Positions 1 to 8,101 of a stretch of DNA of 64,000 bases are shown here, one piece after another. The stretch lies in NCBI GenBank assembly GCA_016715815.1, contig JADJXN010000005.1:62001-126000 (forward strand), in the 5' to 3' direction. The notes under the pieces were generated by a model that did not search any database, was not told where the DNA came from, and saw nothing but the letters and a program-made list of their open reading frames with translations. The stretch's first letter is position 1. Every line of letters begins with the position of its first letter. Position numbers and translations under genes: made by a program. Origin of the DNA: Oligoflexia bacterium. GTDB taxonomy: Bacteria > Bdellovibrionota > Bdellovibrionia > JABDDW01.

Positions 1-14
1 TCACTAGTATTTAT

Positions 15-701
15 ATGGCTACTTGTTTTTATAAAAATGGCTTAATTGAAAGTGATTTAGTTGAGCAAGATTACAAATTAAGAGTTAAGCAATACAATAA
101 AGTTGTAGATACCATTACTAACACTCTTTATGAAAAAGACCCTTATTTAAATATTAATTATTCAGAATCAGGTGAAGGTCCCAAGCAAGGTATTAAAAAA
201 TATTACAACTATTATCACCCACAAGGAATGTTTGGCTGTTTTCAAGATAGCTTTGATAAACAACATACAACAAAAATTGCATATCTAGAAAAAGACAATA
301 ACTATGGCCTCTTAGTTTTAGAAACCATTATCCCAGATACTCCTGATAAAGAAAAAACAACTTTTAAAATGCATAAATGGAATAAGCCTAAAAATTATAA
401 TTCTGAAAACATAACCTACTCTTTAGTAGATTATAATAACGAAGAAAAATGGACCATTAGTAAAGACCAGTATGAAAAGCTAAAGCTAAGATATAATTGT
501 ACTAACATGGGTCTTTCAATTTTAAGTAAAGACCAAAGTGCTTGCAGCCATGTGCCCAAAAAACATTCTTTCACCTCTCCTCTTTGGGCAATAGATCCAC
601 CTGCTAAAAGAGCTCAATTTACATGTACGATTGGAACAAAGAAGGTCACCATAGGTGGTGAGTGCGATGTTAAATTCCAACCAATTTCTGGGGTGCCATA
701 A
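15..701 (+). CDS. Hypothetical protein, possibly 5'-truncated by the window edge
   Basis: An open frame of 228 codons from an ATG at 15. No in-frame stop lies between the ATG and base 1, so the true start may be upstream of the window. The visible N-terminus is polar with no signal peptide, although the downstream partner is exported, which also fits a missing 5' end. The product is rich in Lys, Asn and Tyr, with scattered Cys (for example in the CTNMG and SACSH segments near residue 160-175), which would suit a periplasmic or secreted protein. The stop codon TAA shares one base with the next ATG at 701, so the two genes are probably translationally coupled. I recognise no family. Confidence 0.6.
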   Translation: MATCFYKNGLIESDLVEQDYKLRVKQYNKVVDTITNTLYEKDPYLNINYSESGEGPKQGIKKYYNYYHPQGMFGCFQDSFDKQHTTKIAYLEKDNNYGLLVLETIIPDTPDKEKTTFKMHKWNKPKNYNSENITYSLVDYNNEEKWTISKDQYEKLKLRYNCTNMGLSILSKDQSACSHVPKKHSFTSPLWAIDPPAKRAQFTCTIGTKKVTIGGECDVKFQPISGVP

Positions 702-1150
702 TGAAATTAATTTTAATAGCACTACTATTTTCAAATTTAAGCTTAGCCAAAGAAATAGTTCCGCTTAAAATGTACAGCTACACAATTCACATTGAACGTG
801 CAAATTCAGGCTTTGATGAAATTTTAGTTAAAAAGAAAAATAAAGCTGTTTCCAAAATCAGGCTTGAAAGAATGGATGCCTCACCTGAGGTATTAAAATT
901 TAATCTTATAAAAAATGCCCCTGGTTATGTTTTTATAGACTATTATAAGGGATCCAGTGGCACACGCAACATGATGGATTGTTATGAGGCGCTAGTTTAT
1001 AAAATTGAGGCCAGTGGCAAGATAAAACTAACTCAAAAACTAGAATATAAATGTGATGTAGTCTCAGCAGACCCTGCAGCCCAAGCTGAAGCATTTAAAA
1101 AAAATTACCAACTTATTGTTAAAAATAAAAAACCAATACTTGTTGATTAA
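701..1150 (+). CDS. Small exported protein of unknown function
   Basis: A 149-residue product with a clear Sec signal peptide: MKLILIALLFSNLSLA, with likely cleavage after SLA near residue 16. The mature part is basic and beta-rich with Cys in the MMDCYEA and YKCDV segments, a possible disulphide. Its ATG overlaps the stop of the preceding gene by one base (TAATG), indicating coupled translation, so the pair probably acts together outside the cytoplasm. I cannot name a family. A hairpin at 1157-1182 follows the stop. Confidence 0.65.
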   Translation: MKLILIALLFSNLSLAKEIVPLKMYSYTIHIERANSGFDEILVKKKNKAVSKIRLERMDASPEVLKFNLIKNAPGYVFIDYYKGSSGTRNMMDCYEALVYKIEASGKIKLTQKLEYKCDVVSADPAAQAEAFKKNYQLIVKNKKPILVD

Positions 1151-1156
1151 ATAAAA

Positions 1157-1182
1157 TGGCCCCAAGATTTATCTTGAGGCCA
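1157..1182 (-). terminator. Hairpin terminator between converging genes
   Basis: TGGCC (1157-1161) and CAAGAT (1163-1168) pair with ATCTTG (1171-1176) and GGCCA (1178-1182), with one C/A mismatch and a two-base TT turn. On the minus strand the stem is followed by TTTTATTT (1156-1149), as in a rho-independent terminator for the 1224-2214 operon. It probably also stops plus-strand transcription. A second perfect stem, AAGGCG/CGCCTT, lies at 1188-1200. Confidence 0.6.
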
Positions 1183-1223
1183 AAATTAAGGCGTCGCCTT
1201 ACCAAAATGCGGCTAACGCTTTT

Positions 1224-1721
1224 TTATTTACCTAAATTAAAATCAGTTGCTTCTACAACTGTAGTCATATCACCTTCTGGGTATTTTTTAGTTGAGTTTG
1301 CATAAACAATGCTAAATGGTACTGCCCCTACCCACAATTCACTTTCTGCACCTTTTAATTTGCAAACTTCAAAAGATTTGCCCGAAATAGTGACTGTGGC
1401 ATTTTGCCCACCGTAACTCGCACATTTTTCTAAAGCATCTTTAATTGATGCATCTGATGGCATATCTGTTTCACCAGCCTGAAATACTTCGCTTTTTACT
1501 TGCTCGCCCATTACAGTTTGCTCAACTGTGAATTCTTTTTTTGCCGCATCATAAGCAGTAATCTTCATTGTAGACATAAGCTCAACAGTTTTTGTTTCTC
1601 CCGTTGCATTCATCTTCACAGTTACAGTCATTTTGTGTGCCACAACATCTCCCACAGAGGGCATTGCCATAGCAGTATTTGCTATAAACATTAAAGAAAT
1701 TGTTAATAAAACATTTTTCAT
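1224..1721 (-). CDS. Exported protein, tandem paralogue B
   Basis: I chose the ATG at 1721 over the longer frame from 1754. It has a GGAG box 5 bases upstream, does not overlap the preceding gene, and starts a classical signal peptide (MKNVLLTISLMFIANTAMA). The mature protein of about 145 residues has two conserved-looking Cys (CASYGG and FEVCKL) and ends AVPFSIVYANS...DFNLGK. That C-terminus matches the product of the next gene upstream (VVPFGIIKEE...YTFGK), so the two are diverged tandem duplicates. The function is unknown; the localisation is periplasm or outer surface. Confidence 0.75.
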   Translation of the reverse strand: MKNVLLTISLMFIANTAMAMPSVGDVVAHKMTVTVKMNATGETKTVELMSTMKITAYDAAKKEFTVEQTVMGEQVKSEVFQAGETDMPSDASIKDALEKCASYGGQNATVTISGKSFEVCKLKGAESELWVGAVPFSIVYANSTKKYPEGDMTTVVEATDFNLGK

Positions 1722-1731
1722 TTTTTCTCCT

Positions 1732-2214
1732 TTATTTTCCAAAAGTATAATCAACCATTTGTTTTTTAATTTTAGTTCCGTTTTTTAATGTTAATTCCTC
1801 TTTTATAATTCCAAAAGGAACAACAGCATACCACCTATAACCCGAAGCTTCAGTGTTTTTTACTTCAAAGCGACAGCTTTCAACTTGCTCACTTTTTACA
1901 CTTACTTTCTCGTTTACACCATGGCCAAGTTTACACATTTGTACAACTGATTTTAAATTTTGATCTGTTAACAGCTCATCTGCCTTAATGCCAAAGTTTT
2001 CTGTGCTCTGCTCAGACCCAACAGATACTTTTTGCTCAAGCAAATAGACATTTGTGGGCTTGTCATAGTCAACAAGGCGCAATTCCTCAACGGCGCTCAT
2101 TTGAATGGCTTTTTCCGTAACAACTACTTCAAATTTGGCGTAGTCGTTTAGTGCCGGTAAGGCTTGGGCATAAACCCCCATGCTTAAAATTAACAGTGCT
2201 AATAGTGCTTTCAT
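1732..2214 (-). CDS. Exported protein, tandem paralogue A
   Basis: The start at 2214 is preferred over 2226 because GGAGGGG lies just upstream and the signal peptide (MKALLALLILSMGVYAQA) then begins at residue 1. The mature region has paired Cys (QMCKLGHG and ESCRFEV) at the same relative places as paralogue B, and the same closing PFxI...FxGK pattern. It lies 10 bases upstream of paralogue B on the same strand, so the two are one operon. Unknown family; probably a small beta-rich periplasmic protein. Confidence 0.75.
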   Translation of the reverse strand: MKALLALLILSMGVYAQALPALNDYAKFEVVVTEKAIQMSAVEELRLVDYDKPTNVYLLEQKVSVGSEQSTENFGIKADELLTDQNLKSVVQMCKLGHGVNEKVSVKSEQVESCRFEVKNTEASGYRWYAVVPFGIIKEELTLKNGTKIKKQMVDYTFGK

Positions 2215-2244
2215 TTCCCCCTCCAAAGTAGATTGGTAATATTT

Positions 2245-2268
2245 GCTTAAAGCAAGCTAGCTTTAAGC
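2245..2268. repeat. Perfect inverted repeat (hairpin)
   Basis: GCTTAAAGC (2245-2253) and GCTTTAAGC (2260-2268) form a 9-bp stem with a six-base loop. It sits between the phosphatase stop (2294) and the start of paralogue A (2214), both on the minus strand. TTTT follows it only on the plus strand, so for minus-strand transcripts it is more likely an attenuator, RNA-processing site or operator than a classical terminator. Confidence 0.5.
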
Positions 2269-2293
2269 TTTTAAGGAGTCAAATAAAATGGAA

Positions 2294-3322
2294 TTATTTT
2301 CTTAAATATAAATCGTCAATAGTTTTGCCATCAAGGTTTATGGCATTCATCCTAAGAGCCGTTAAGCCTATTTCAAACTGAATTAGGGTTCTATCAAGAG
2401 CACTTTTAATCTCAAAGGGGTTGCTCCCCCCTTCTTTACCAAACTTCCCACCAGCAGCGCCGGTTGTAATGTAGTGAATACCGTCCTTTAAACTATGCTC
2501 ATAAATATGGCTGTGGCCATTAAGTACAACATCCACCTTATGTTTTTCAAAAAGAGGCAGATAGTATTGCCTAAGTGGCAGGTACTCTTTTCTCCAGTAA
2601 AAGCTCATATGCATAATGCTTTTACTAAACATGGGGTGGTGAAATACTACAAACTTCCATGGGGCAGGCTTTTTAAGCTCCTCTTCTAGCCACTTAAGCT
2701 GCCTTAAAACCATTGAAGGGTCATCTTCAAAGTTTGAGCTTAATACTATTAACTTAACAGGCCCCAACCAAATTGAGTAAAAAGCCTCATTGGCATTAAA
2801 TCCAAAGTATTTTTCCCAATTTTTCGCGTCACTATCACCTCGGTATTCATGGTTACCAATAACTGGAACTAAAACCCTCTGGGATAGGGTTTTCTCAAAA
2901 GCTTTAAATAGAGCTTTCCATTCATCATCATCATCGGCATTTTGTATAATATCCCCACCTAAAACAACACTGTGGCTATCAAAACTCTCTATCATTTCAC
3001 CAAAAGCTTGGTTTGTTTCAAAACCCTCTTGAGTATCAGCTAAAAAGCTAAGCCTTAAGGTTTCAGAGCCTCCCAAACAAGGTATACTTTTAATTTTTTG
3101 TGGAAGCTTCATTCCACTAAGTTGGTAAAATTTTTCCTCAAATCCACAAGCCTGATCCAACGGAATAGTAAAATGCTCCGGCTGTGCTTTTTTATATTGC
3201 CAGGAAACATTAATGCTCTGGTTATTATGAAAATGAAGATAAGGTTTAATTTGAAAAGTATCTTTTGACGCGCCAGCTATATTTAAAAATAGCAAGCTTG
3301 CCAAAACCAACATTCCCCCCAC
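2294..3322 (-). CDS. Exported calcineurin-like metallophosphoesterase
   Basis: A 342-residue protein with the metallophosphatase signature blocks in order: FLADTQEG near residue 92, GGDIIQN near 125, VIGNHEYRGD near 155, FHHPMF near 227 and LNGHSHIYEHS near 268. These supply the Asp, Asn and His ligands of a dinuclear metal site, as in purple-acid-phosphatase and alkaline-phosphatase-D-like enzymes. A signal peptide (LVLASLLFLNIAGAS) points to the periplasm or beyond. The start is a GTG at 3322 with AAGGAGG five bases upstream; an in-frame ATG at 3313 is the alternative. The substrate cannot be told from the sequence. It is divergent from gapA. Confidence 0.85.
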   Translation of the reverse strand: MGGMLVLASLLFLNIAGASKDTFQIKPYLHFHNNQSINVSWQYKKAQPEHFTIPLDQACGFEEKFYQLSGMKLPQKIKSIPCLGGSETLRLSFLADTQEGFETNQAFGEMIESFDSHSVVLGGDIIQNADDDDEWKALFKAFEKTLSQRVLVPVIGNHEYRGDSDAKNWEKYFGFNANEAFYSIWLGPVKLIVLSSNFEDDPSMVLRQLKWLEEELKKPAPWKFVVFHHPMFSKSIMHMSFYWRKEYLPLRQYYLPLFEKHKVDVVLNGHSHIYEHSLKDGIHYITTGAAGGKFGKEGGSNPFEIKSALDRTLIQFEIGLTALRMNAINLDGKTIDDLYLRK

Positions 3323-3366
3323 ACCTGCCTCCTTGCAAACTTAATAAAAAGTGTATCAACACTAAC

Positions 3367-3395
3367 TTGACGTAACAAGTGCTGAAGGCTAAAAC
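3367..3395 (+). promoter_or_regulatory. Candidate sigma-70 promoter for gapA operon
   Basis: TTGACG (3367-3372), a 17-base spacer and TAAAAC (3390-3395) resemble -35 and -10 boxes. They are placed so that transcription would begin just before the GC-rich hairpin in the gapA leader. The -10 match is only fair. Confidence 0.35.
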
Positions 3396-3418
3396 TTCAT
3401 CATTATTTAATACAGAAA

Positions 3419-3445
3419 AGCCTAGCGGCTTGGAAGCCGCGGGCT
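3419..3445 (+). promoter_or_regulatory. GC-rich leader hairpin before gapA ribosome-binding site
   Basis: AGCC-TA-GCGGC pairs with GCCGC-G-GGCT around the loop TTGGAA (loop 3430-3435). It is strikingly GC-rich against the AT-rich surroundings. It ends seven bases before the AGGAG (3452-3456) of gapA and has no U-tract, so it is not a terminator. An mRNA-stabilising or translation-modulating leader structure is the likeliest reading. Confidence 0.5.
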
Positions 3446-3464
3446 AGACACAGGAGTATATTTT

Positions 3465-4475
3465 ATGGCGCAAAGGCCCGCTGTTGGTATTAATGGTTTT
3501 GGTAGAATTGGCAGGGTTTTATTTAGGCTAGCTTTTGAAAAACTAGACATTAAAGCCATTAACGACACAAGTGATGTTGAAACCATAGCCCATTTATTAA
3601 AGTACGACAGCATTCATGGAACATTTGACGCTGATATTGAAGCCGGAAAAGGTTTTATTGCTGTTAATGGTAAAAAAATCCCCGTTTATTCCACAAGAAA
3701 CCCCTCAGAGATTCCCTGGGGTAAATGCGGGGTTGATTTAGTACTTGAATGCACCGGTGCTTTAAAGAAGCGTGAAGATGCGATGGAGCATATTAATAAA
3801 GGTGGAGCAAAACGCGTTATGGTTTCCGCCCCCGCTGATGATAGCGACTTAACCATTGTTATGGGAGTAAACGAAAACCTTTATGATGCCAAAAAACATG
3901 TTGTAGTAAGTAACGCAAGTTGCACCACAAATTGCCTTGCCCCACTTGTTAAAGTATTACATGAACAATTTGGCGTAGAAAATGGTTTTATGACAACTGT
4001 TCACTCTTACACCAATGACCAACGCCTAATGGATGCCAGCCATAAAGACATGCGTAGAGCCAGGGCTGCAGCCATGAGCATGATCCCCACTACAACTGGA
4101 GCAGCAAAAACAGTTGGAAAAGTAATTCCTGAGCTTAAAGGTAAAATTGATGGTGTCAGCATTAGAGTCCCCACACCAAATGTGAGTTTAATTGATTTTG
4201 TAGCGAATTTAAAAAAAGACACCACTGTAGAAATCGTTAACTCCGCCCTTATTAAAGCATCCGAAAAGGAGCTTAAAGGCGTTTTAAAATGCGAAAAAAA
4301 TGAACTTGTTAGTATTGATTTTAAAGGAAGCCCCTATTCAAGTGTTATAGATTTAGCATCAACCCAAATGATTGGACCAAGGCTTGTTAAAGTACTTTCT
4401 TGGTACGATAATGAAGCTGGCTTTTCAAACCGCATGGTGGATCTTGCCCTTTTAATGGCCCAAAAGGGTTTATAA
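3465..4475 (+). CDS. gapA: Glyceraldehyde-3-phosphate dehydrogenase, type I
   Basis: Catalyses NAD-dependent oxidative phosphorylation of glyceraldehyde-3-phosphate in the cytoplasm. The 336-residue length is normal. The Rossmann motif NGFGRIG lies at residues 10-16 and AIND with Asp34 indicates NAD preference. The catalytic block ASCTTNC holds the nucleophile Cys153, and TTVHSYTNDQ supplies His180. WYDNEAGFSNR near the C-terminus is the family signature. AGGAG lies eight bases before the ATG. It is the first gene of a gapA-pgk-tpiA operon, two bases from pgk. Confidence 0.97.
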   Translation: MAQRPAVGINGFGRIGRVLFRLAFEKLDIKAINDTSDVETIAHLLKYDSIHGTFDADIEAGKGFIAVNGKKIPVYSTRNPSEIPWGKCGVDLVLECTGALKKREDAMEHINKGGAKRVMVSAPADDSDLTIVMGVNENLYDAKKHVVVSNASCTTNCLAPLVKVLHEQFGVENGFMTTVHSYTNDQRLMDASHKDMRRARAAAMSMIPTTTGAAKTVGKVIPELKGKIDGVSIRVPTPNVSLIDFVANLKKDTTVEIVNSALIKASEKELKGVLKCEKNELVSIDFKGSPYSSVIDLASTQMIGPRLVKVLSWYDNEAGFSNRMVDLALLMAQKGL

Positions 4476-4477
4476 AA

Positions 4478-5743
4478 ATGGCCTCTTCTTTAGATAATAT
4501 TAAAAATATTGAAGAGCTTGATTTAAGCGGCAAAAAAGTTTTTATCCGTCTTGATTTAAATGTTCCCATTAAAAATGGGGTTATAAAAGACGATACCCGT
4601 ATTAAAGAAGCCCTAAAAACAATTCGCTATGCACTAGATAAAAATGCAAAAGTGATTCTTTCAAGCCACCTTGGACGCCCTAAGGGAAATTTAAAAGAAG
4701 ATAAAAAAGAATTCTCCCTTCTTCCTGTTGGTGAAAGATTGGGTGAATTATTAGGTGTTGAAGTATTGTTATGGGAAGATCCCCAGGGGTTGGGCGCAAA
4801 AGCTGTTTTAGGAGAGTTAAATAGTAAAAAAATATTACTTTTAGAAAACTCTCGTTTTTTAAAAGAAGAAGAAAAAAACTCCCACTCAATGGCAGCAAAT
4901 TTAGCAAAACTAACTGATGTTTATATCAATGATGGCTTTGGAGCATTACATCGAGCGCACGCTACAGTGGCAGCACTTCCTAGCTTAATTAAAGAGCGTG
5001 GCATTGGTTTTTTAGTTAAAAAAGAGGTTGAAGTACTGGAGCAGCTCTTAACAAATATTAAGCGCCCCTTTTGGGCAATTTTAGGCGGAGCAAAAGTCAG
5101 TGATAAAATTGGCGTAATAGAAAACCTTTTAGAAAAAGTAGATGGCTTTGTTATTGGCGGAGCCATGGCCTACACATTTTTAAAAGCACAAAATATTACC
5201 GTAGGAAATTCTTTAATTGAAAACGATAAAGTTTCATTAGCAAAAGATTTATTAAAGCGTATTGAAGCAAGACATAAAAAAATAATTTTACCCATAGATC
5301 ATGTTGTAGCAAAAGAGCTTAAAGCAAATACCAATACAAGAGTCACACAAACTGCTGCTATTAATGATGGCGAAATGGGTCTTGATATTGGCCCACAAAC
5401 CATTAACTTAATTAAAAGTGAAATCGCTGATGCTAAAACCGTTTTTTGGAACGGGCCCATGGGCGCATTTGAAACAGCCCCTTTTGAAAAAGGTAGCTTT
5501 GAGCTTGCTAAAATTTTAAGCAATCTATCAGCTGCTATGACAGTTGTTGGCGGAGGAGACTCTGTAAGTGCTGTTAAAAAAGCAGGATTGAGTGAAAAAA
5601 TGGGGCACATCTCCACTGGTGGTGGAGCCAGCCTTGAATACTTAGAGGGAATTGAGCTTCCAGGTTTAAAGGCACTTAAAGGATCTCATGTTGAACCTTT
5701 AAAAGCTGATCCTGAAGATATTGATGAGGATTTTTTCTCATGA
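4478..5743 (+). CDS. pgk: Phosphoglycerate kinase
   Basis: Transfers phosphate from 1,3-bisphosphoglycerate to ADP. The N-domain motif VFIRLDLNVP (near residue 20), SHLGRPKG (near 64), the GGAKVSDKIGV segment (near 210) and the closing VVGGGDS...HISTGGGASLEYLEG are all present. At 421 residues it is about 20-25 longer than typical bacterial PGKs. The excess is an acidic C-terminal tail after the last conserved helix, ending EDIDEDFF. It starts two bases after gapA with no good ribosome-binding site, so translation is probably coupled. The last four bases overlap tpiA (ATGA). Confidence 0.97.
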   Translation: MASSLDNIKNIEELDLSGKKVFIRLDLNVPIKNGVIKDDTRIKEALKTIRYALDKNAKVILSSHLGRPKGNLKEDKKEFSLLPVGERLGELLGVEVLLWEDPQGLGAKAVLGELNSKKILLLENSRFLKEEEKNSHSMAANLAKLTDVYINDGFGALHRAHATVAALPSLIKERGIGFLVKKEVEVLEQLLTNIKRPFWAILGGAKVSDKIGVIENLLEKVDGFVIGGAMAYTFLKAQNITVGNSLIENDKVSLAKDLLKRIEARHKKIILPIDHVVAKELKANTNTRVTQTAAINDGEMGLDIGPQTINLIKSEIADAKTVFWNGPMGAFETAPFEKGSFELAKILSNLSAAMTVVGGGDSVSAVKKAGLSEKMGHISTGGGASLEYLEGIELPGLKALKGSHVEPLKADPEDIDEDFFS

Positions 5744-6492
5744 GAAGAAAAGTCATAGCTGGTAATTGGAAAATGCATTTTTCACCCCTTGAGACAGAAA
5801 AATTTTTAAATGAATTAGTCCCCTTACTTGAAAATAAAGCCGGACTTGATTGGATAGTATTTCCACCCTCTGTGAGCCTTTTTAAAGCAAAAGAAAAACT
5901 AAATAAAAGCTTTATAAAATTTGGCGCACAAAACTGCCATCAAGAACAAAAAGGTGCCTTCACAGGTGAGATAAGTGCTTTAATGTTAAAAGAATTAGGT
6001 TGTCAGTATTGCCTTGTGGGCCATTCTGAAAGACGCCAATATTTTAATGAAACAAGTATGGCTTGTAATTTAAAAATAAAAGCCCTTATTAACCAAGGCA
6101 TTACCCCTATTTATTGCGTTGGAGAAACTCTAAAAGAAAGAGAAGAAGGTAAAACTGAAAAAGTACTTAAAGAACAAATCACTAGCGGACTCAAAGATAT
6201 TAATTTAAATGATTCACTTGTAGTAGCTTATGAGCCCGTTTGGGCCATAGGAACGGGTGTTGTTGCCACACCACAACAGGTAGAAGAAGCTCATAAACTA
6301 ATTCGTTTATGCTTAGCTGACACGGTTTTTAATCAAAAAAGGGCCGCTGAGATTAGTATTTTGTACGGTGGAAGCGTAAAACCCGAGAATTCTCAAGAAC
6401 TTAGCATGCTCTCCCAGGTTGATGGATTTTTAGTTGGTGGGGCCTCTATGGTTGCAAAATCATTTGCCCAAATAGGGCAAATACCTTTATAA
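5740..6492 (+). CDS. tpiA: Triose-phosphate isomerase
   Basis: Interconverts dihydroxyacetone phosphate and glyceraldehyde-3-phosphate. The 250-residue length is usual for a TIM barrel. The catalytic set is visible: Asn9 and Lys11 in GNWKMH, His95 in LVGHSERR, Glu165 in AYEPVWAIGTG, and the phosphate-gripping LYGGSV and LVGGAS loops. Its ATG lies within the pgk stop (ATGA overlap), so it is translationally coupled. It is the third gene of the glycolytic operon. Confidence 0.97.
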   Translation: MRRKVIAGNWKMHFSPLETEKFLNELVPLLENKAGLDWIVFPPSVSLFKAKEKLNKSFIKFGAQNCHQEQKGAFTGEISALMLKELGCQYCLVGHSERRQYFNETSMACNLKIKALINQGITPIYCVGETLKEREEGKTEKVLKEQITSGLKDINLNDSLVVAYEPVWAIGTGVVATPQQVEEAHKLIRLCLADTVFNQKRAAEISILYGGSVKPENSQELSMLSQVDGFLVGGASMVAKSFAQIGQIPL

Positions 6493-6518
6493 ATGAGTGT
6501 CATAAAAAGGAGCTTTCA

Positions 6519-6839
6519 ATGTCACAAGGTGTAACGCTTATTGCTGTTGTTCATATCATTATAGCTATTTTTTTAATTCTTGTGGTTTTAGTTCAAGACT
6601 CCAAAGGTGGCGGCCTAAGTGGAATTGCCTCAGGGGGTAACCAAAGCATTTTTGGTGCTACAGGTGGTGCTACATTACTTGTTAAAATAACCCGTTATTT
6701 AGCAATTGGTTTTATGCTCACATGCGTTGCACTCACAGTTATGAGCGCTAAATCAAAAACCAAATCAGTTATTGATTCTTTACCTGCTGCTGTACCTGCA
6801 CAGCCAACAACACCACCACAGCCAAGTCCTACAAAATAA
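6519..6839 (+). CDS. secG: Protein-export membrane protein SecG
   Basis: Small subunit of the SecYEG translocon. It has two membrane segments (about residues 5-24 and 57-76) separated by the conserved cytoplasmic loop QDSKGGGLSG...GGNQSIFGATGG. A short Pro/Ala/Thr-rich tail follows the second segment. AAAAGGAG lies six bases before the ATG. It stands 26 bases after tpiA, the common tpiA-secG arrangement, and three bases before the next gene. Confidence 0.93.
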   Translation: MSQGVTLIAVVHIIIAIFLILVVLVQDSKGGGLSGIASGGNQSIFGATGGATLLVKITRYLAIGFMLTCVALTVMSAKSKTKSVIDSLPAAVPAQPTTPPQPSPTK

Positions 6840-6842
6840 AAA

Positions 6843-7688
6843 GTGAGAGACTGGTTTAAGGATACTAAAAAGCAAAACATTATTTCGGTAATCATTATTC
6901 TTTTGGCTCTTTTAGCCATTTTATTCCAAGATCAAATTTGGGATTGGTGGCAAATGCGAAAGCTGGAATCTGATCCAAGAATAGTCGTAGCCGAGTTTGA
7001 AGACATAACTAAAAACGTAAAATTCAGAGTTCCAGATTCTTTAAGTTATTTTAGGGCAAAAAAATCAATTGGCCTTAGAGCCAAAGACACGGTTTCAACA
7101 GATATGGATTCCCGTGCAGTTATTAAATTTAAATCTGGCTTAAAAGTGGAGCTTGAACCAAACTCACTTATTATTGTTGATGATTATGGCTCAGGCCCAG
7201 GGCAGCTTGAATTAACATTCTTGAGAGGGGGAGTTAAAATTTTAGATCAAGGCTTAGGCCCCAAGGTTAAGCTTCCCGCTCAGGATTTAAATAAAAAAGA
7301 ACAAGCAAAAATTGATTTTAACCAGCTCTTTAATAACCAAGAAGGTTTAGGAATAGAAGATAAAAGTATTTTTGATAAAGACCAAAAAGCAAAAGCAAAA
7401 AAAGAAACTTTACCTGAAAGCTATATTGTCAGTGTTATTAGAAACCAAAAAAACTTTTTATACCGCTGTTATGCTCAACACTTACGTCTAAACCCTGATG
7501 CCAGAGGCCGTATTGACACCTCCTTTACCATTGAACCTGATGGCACTGTGAGCTCAGCCCGTGTTATTGGGAGCACCATCCCTGATCCAACTTTGCAGCA
7601 ATGTGTGGTTTCAACTCTGGCGCGTGTTCGCTTTAAATCTTTTAATGGGGATCCGATGATTGTTACTTACCCCATCCATTTTGATTAG
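6843..7688 (+). CDS. Inner-membrane protein with FecR-like and TonB-type AgmX/PglI C-terminal domains
   Basis: Starts with GTG three bases after secG. One membrane anchor (about residues 14-31) is followed by a periplasmic beta-rich stretch (about 60-130) with the RAKDTVSTD...ELEPNS pattern of FecR-like domains. After a Lys-rich linker comes a C-terminal domain (about 190-281) with YRCYAQHLRLNP, RIDTSFTIEPDGTV and QCVVSTLARVRF. This is the AgmX/PglI-type TonB-like C-terminus common in myxobacteria and Bdellovibrio relatives. A role in envelope energy coupling or gliding-type machinery is an inference from the family. Confidence 0.8.
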   Translation: MRDWFKDTKKQNIISVIIILLALLAILFQDQIWDWWQMRKLESDPRIVVAEFEDITKNVKFRVPDSLSYFRAKKSIGLRAKDTVSTDMDSRAVIKFKSGLKVELEPNSLIIVDDYGSGPGQLELTFLRGGVKILDQGLGPKVKLPAQDLNKKEQAKIDFNQLFNNQEGLGIEDKSIFDKDQKAKAKKETLPESYIVSVIRNQKNFLYRCYAQHLRLNPDARGRIDTSFTIEPDGTVSSARVIGSTIPDPTLQQCVVSTLARVRFKSFNGDPMIVTYPIHFD

Positions 7689-7690
7689 AT

Positions 7691-8101
7691 CTATCTTTTA
7701 TAACAGCATTTTTTGTGAATTTTAACTTCATTAATATATTTTGAGTCATTGTCAGGGATTAAAATAAGCTGCCATACATCTCCTTTTTCTGCATCATTAT
7801 TTCCAATAATATAAGCAGGAACAAAATCGCTGAAATAATAGCCTGTATTTGGTCCCAATATTTCATCTACTTCACTTATTTTTTTTTTAATAAGAGTTTT
7901 TTCTTTAATTATAGATACAACCATAGAAGCCCTAGTAACTTCATTTCCATTTTTAAAAAGCACATGATCAAACTTTGTACTTCCCCACTTTTTTTGTGCC
8001 TCGTTTAGGGTCATAAATTTTTCATTTTTATAAAACTCAAAAGCAAATACTGAAACTGCTGTTATTATGATAGTAAGAGTGAAAATAATATTCTTTTTCA
8101 T
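7691..8101 (-). CDS. Small exported/anchored protein with BamE-like features; possible partner of the upstream gene
   Basis: 136 residues. A hydrophobic N-terminus (IIFTLTIIITAVSVFAF) acts as signal or anchor. The remainder carries a VVSIIKEKTLIKKKISEV...LGPNTGYY...PAYIIGN...WQLILIPDND pattern resembling the SmpA/BamE-like fold used by many small lipoproteins. It ends with a KCCYKR Cys pair. Its ATG overlaps the stop of the upstream gene by four bases (ATGA), so it is coupled to that gene. An inhibitor or immunity role is only a hypothesis. The family call is tentative. Confidence 0.6.
   Translation of the reverse strand: MKKNIIFTLTIIITAVSVFAFEFYKNEKFMTLNEAQKKWGSTKFDHVLFKNGNEVTRASMVVSIIKEKTLIKKKISEVDEILGPNTGYYFSDFVPAYIIGNNDAEKGDVWQLILIPDNDSKYINEVKIHKKCCYKR

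Noticed and set aside
5299..5616. 105-codon antisense frame in pgk
   Set aside because: Lies wholly opposite conserved pgk sequence; no start signal.
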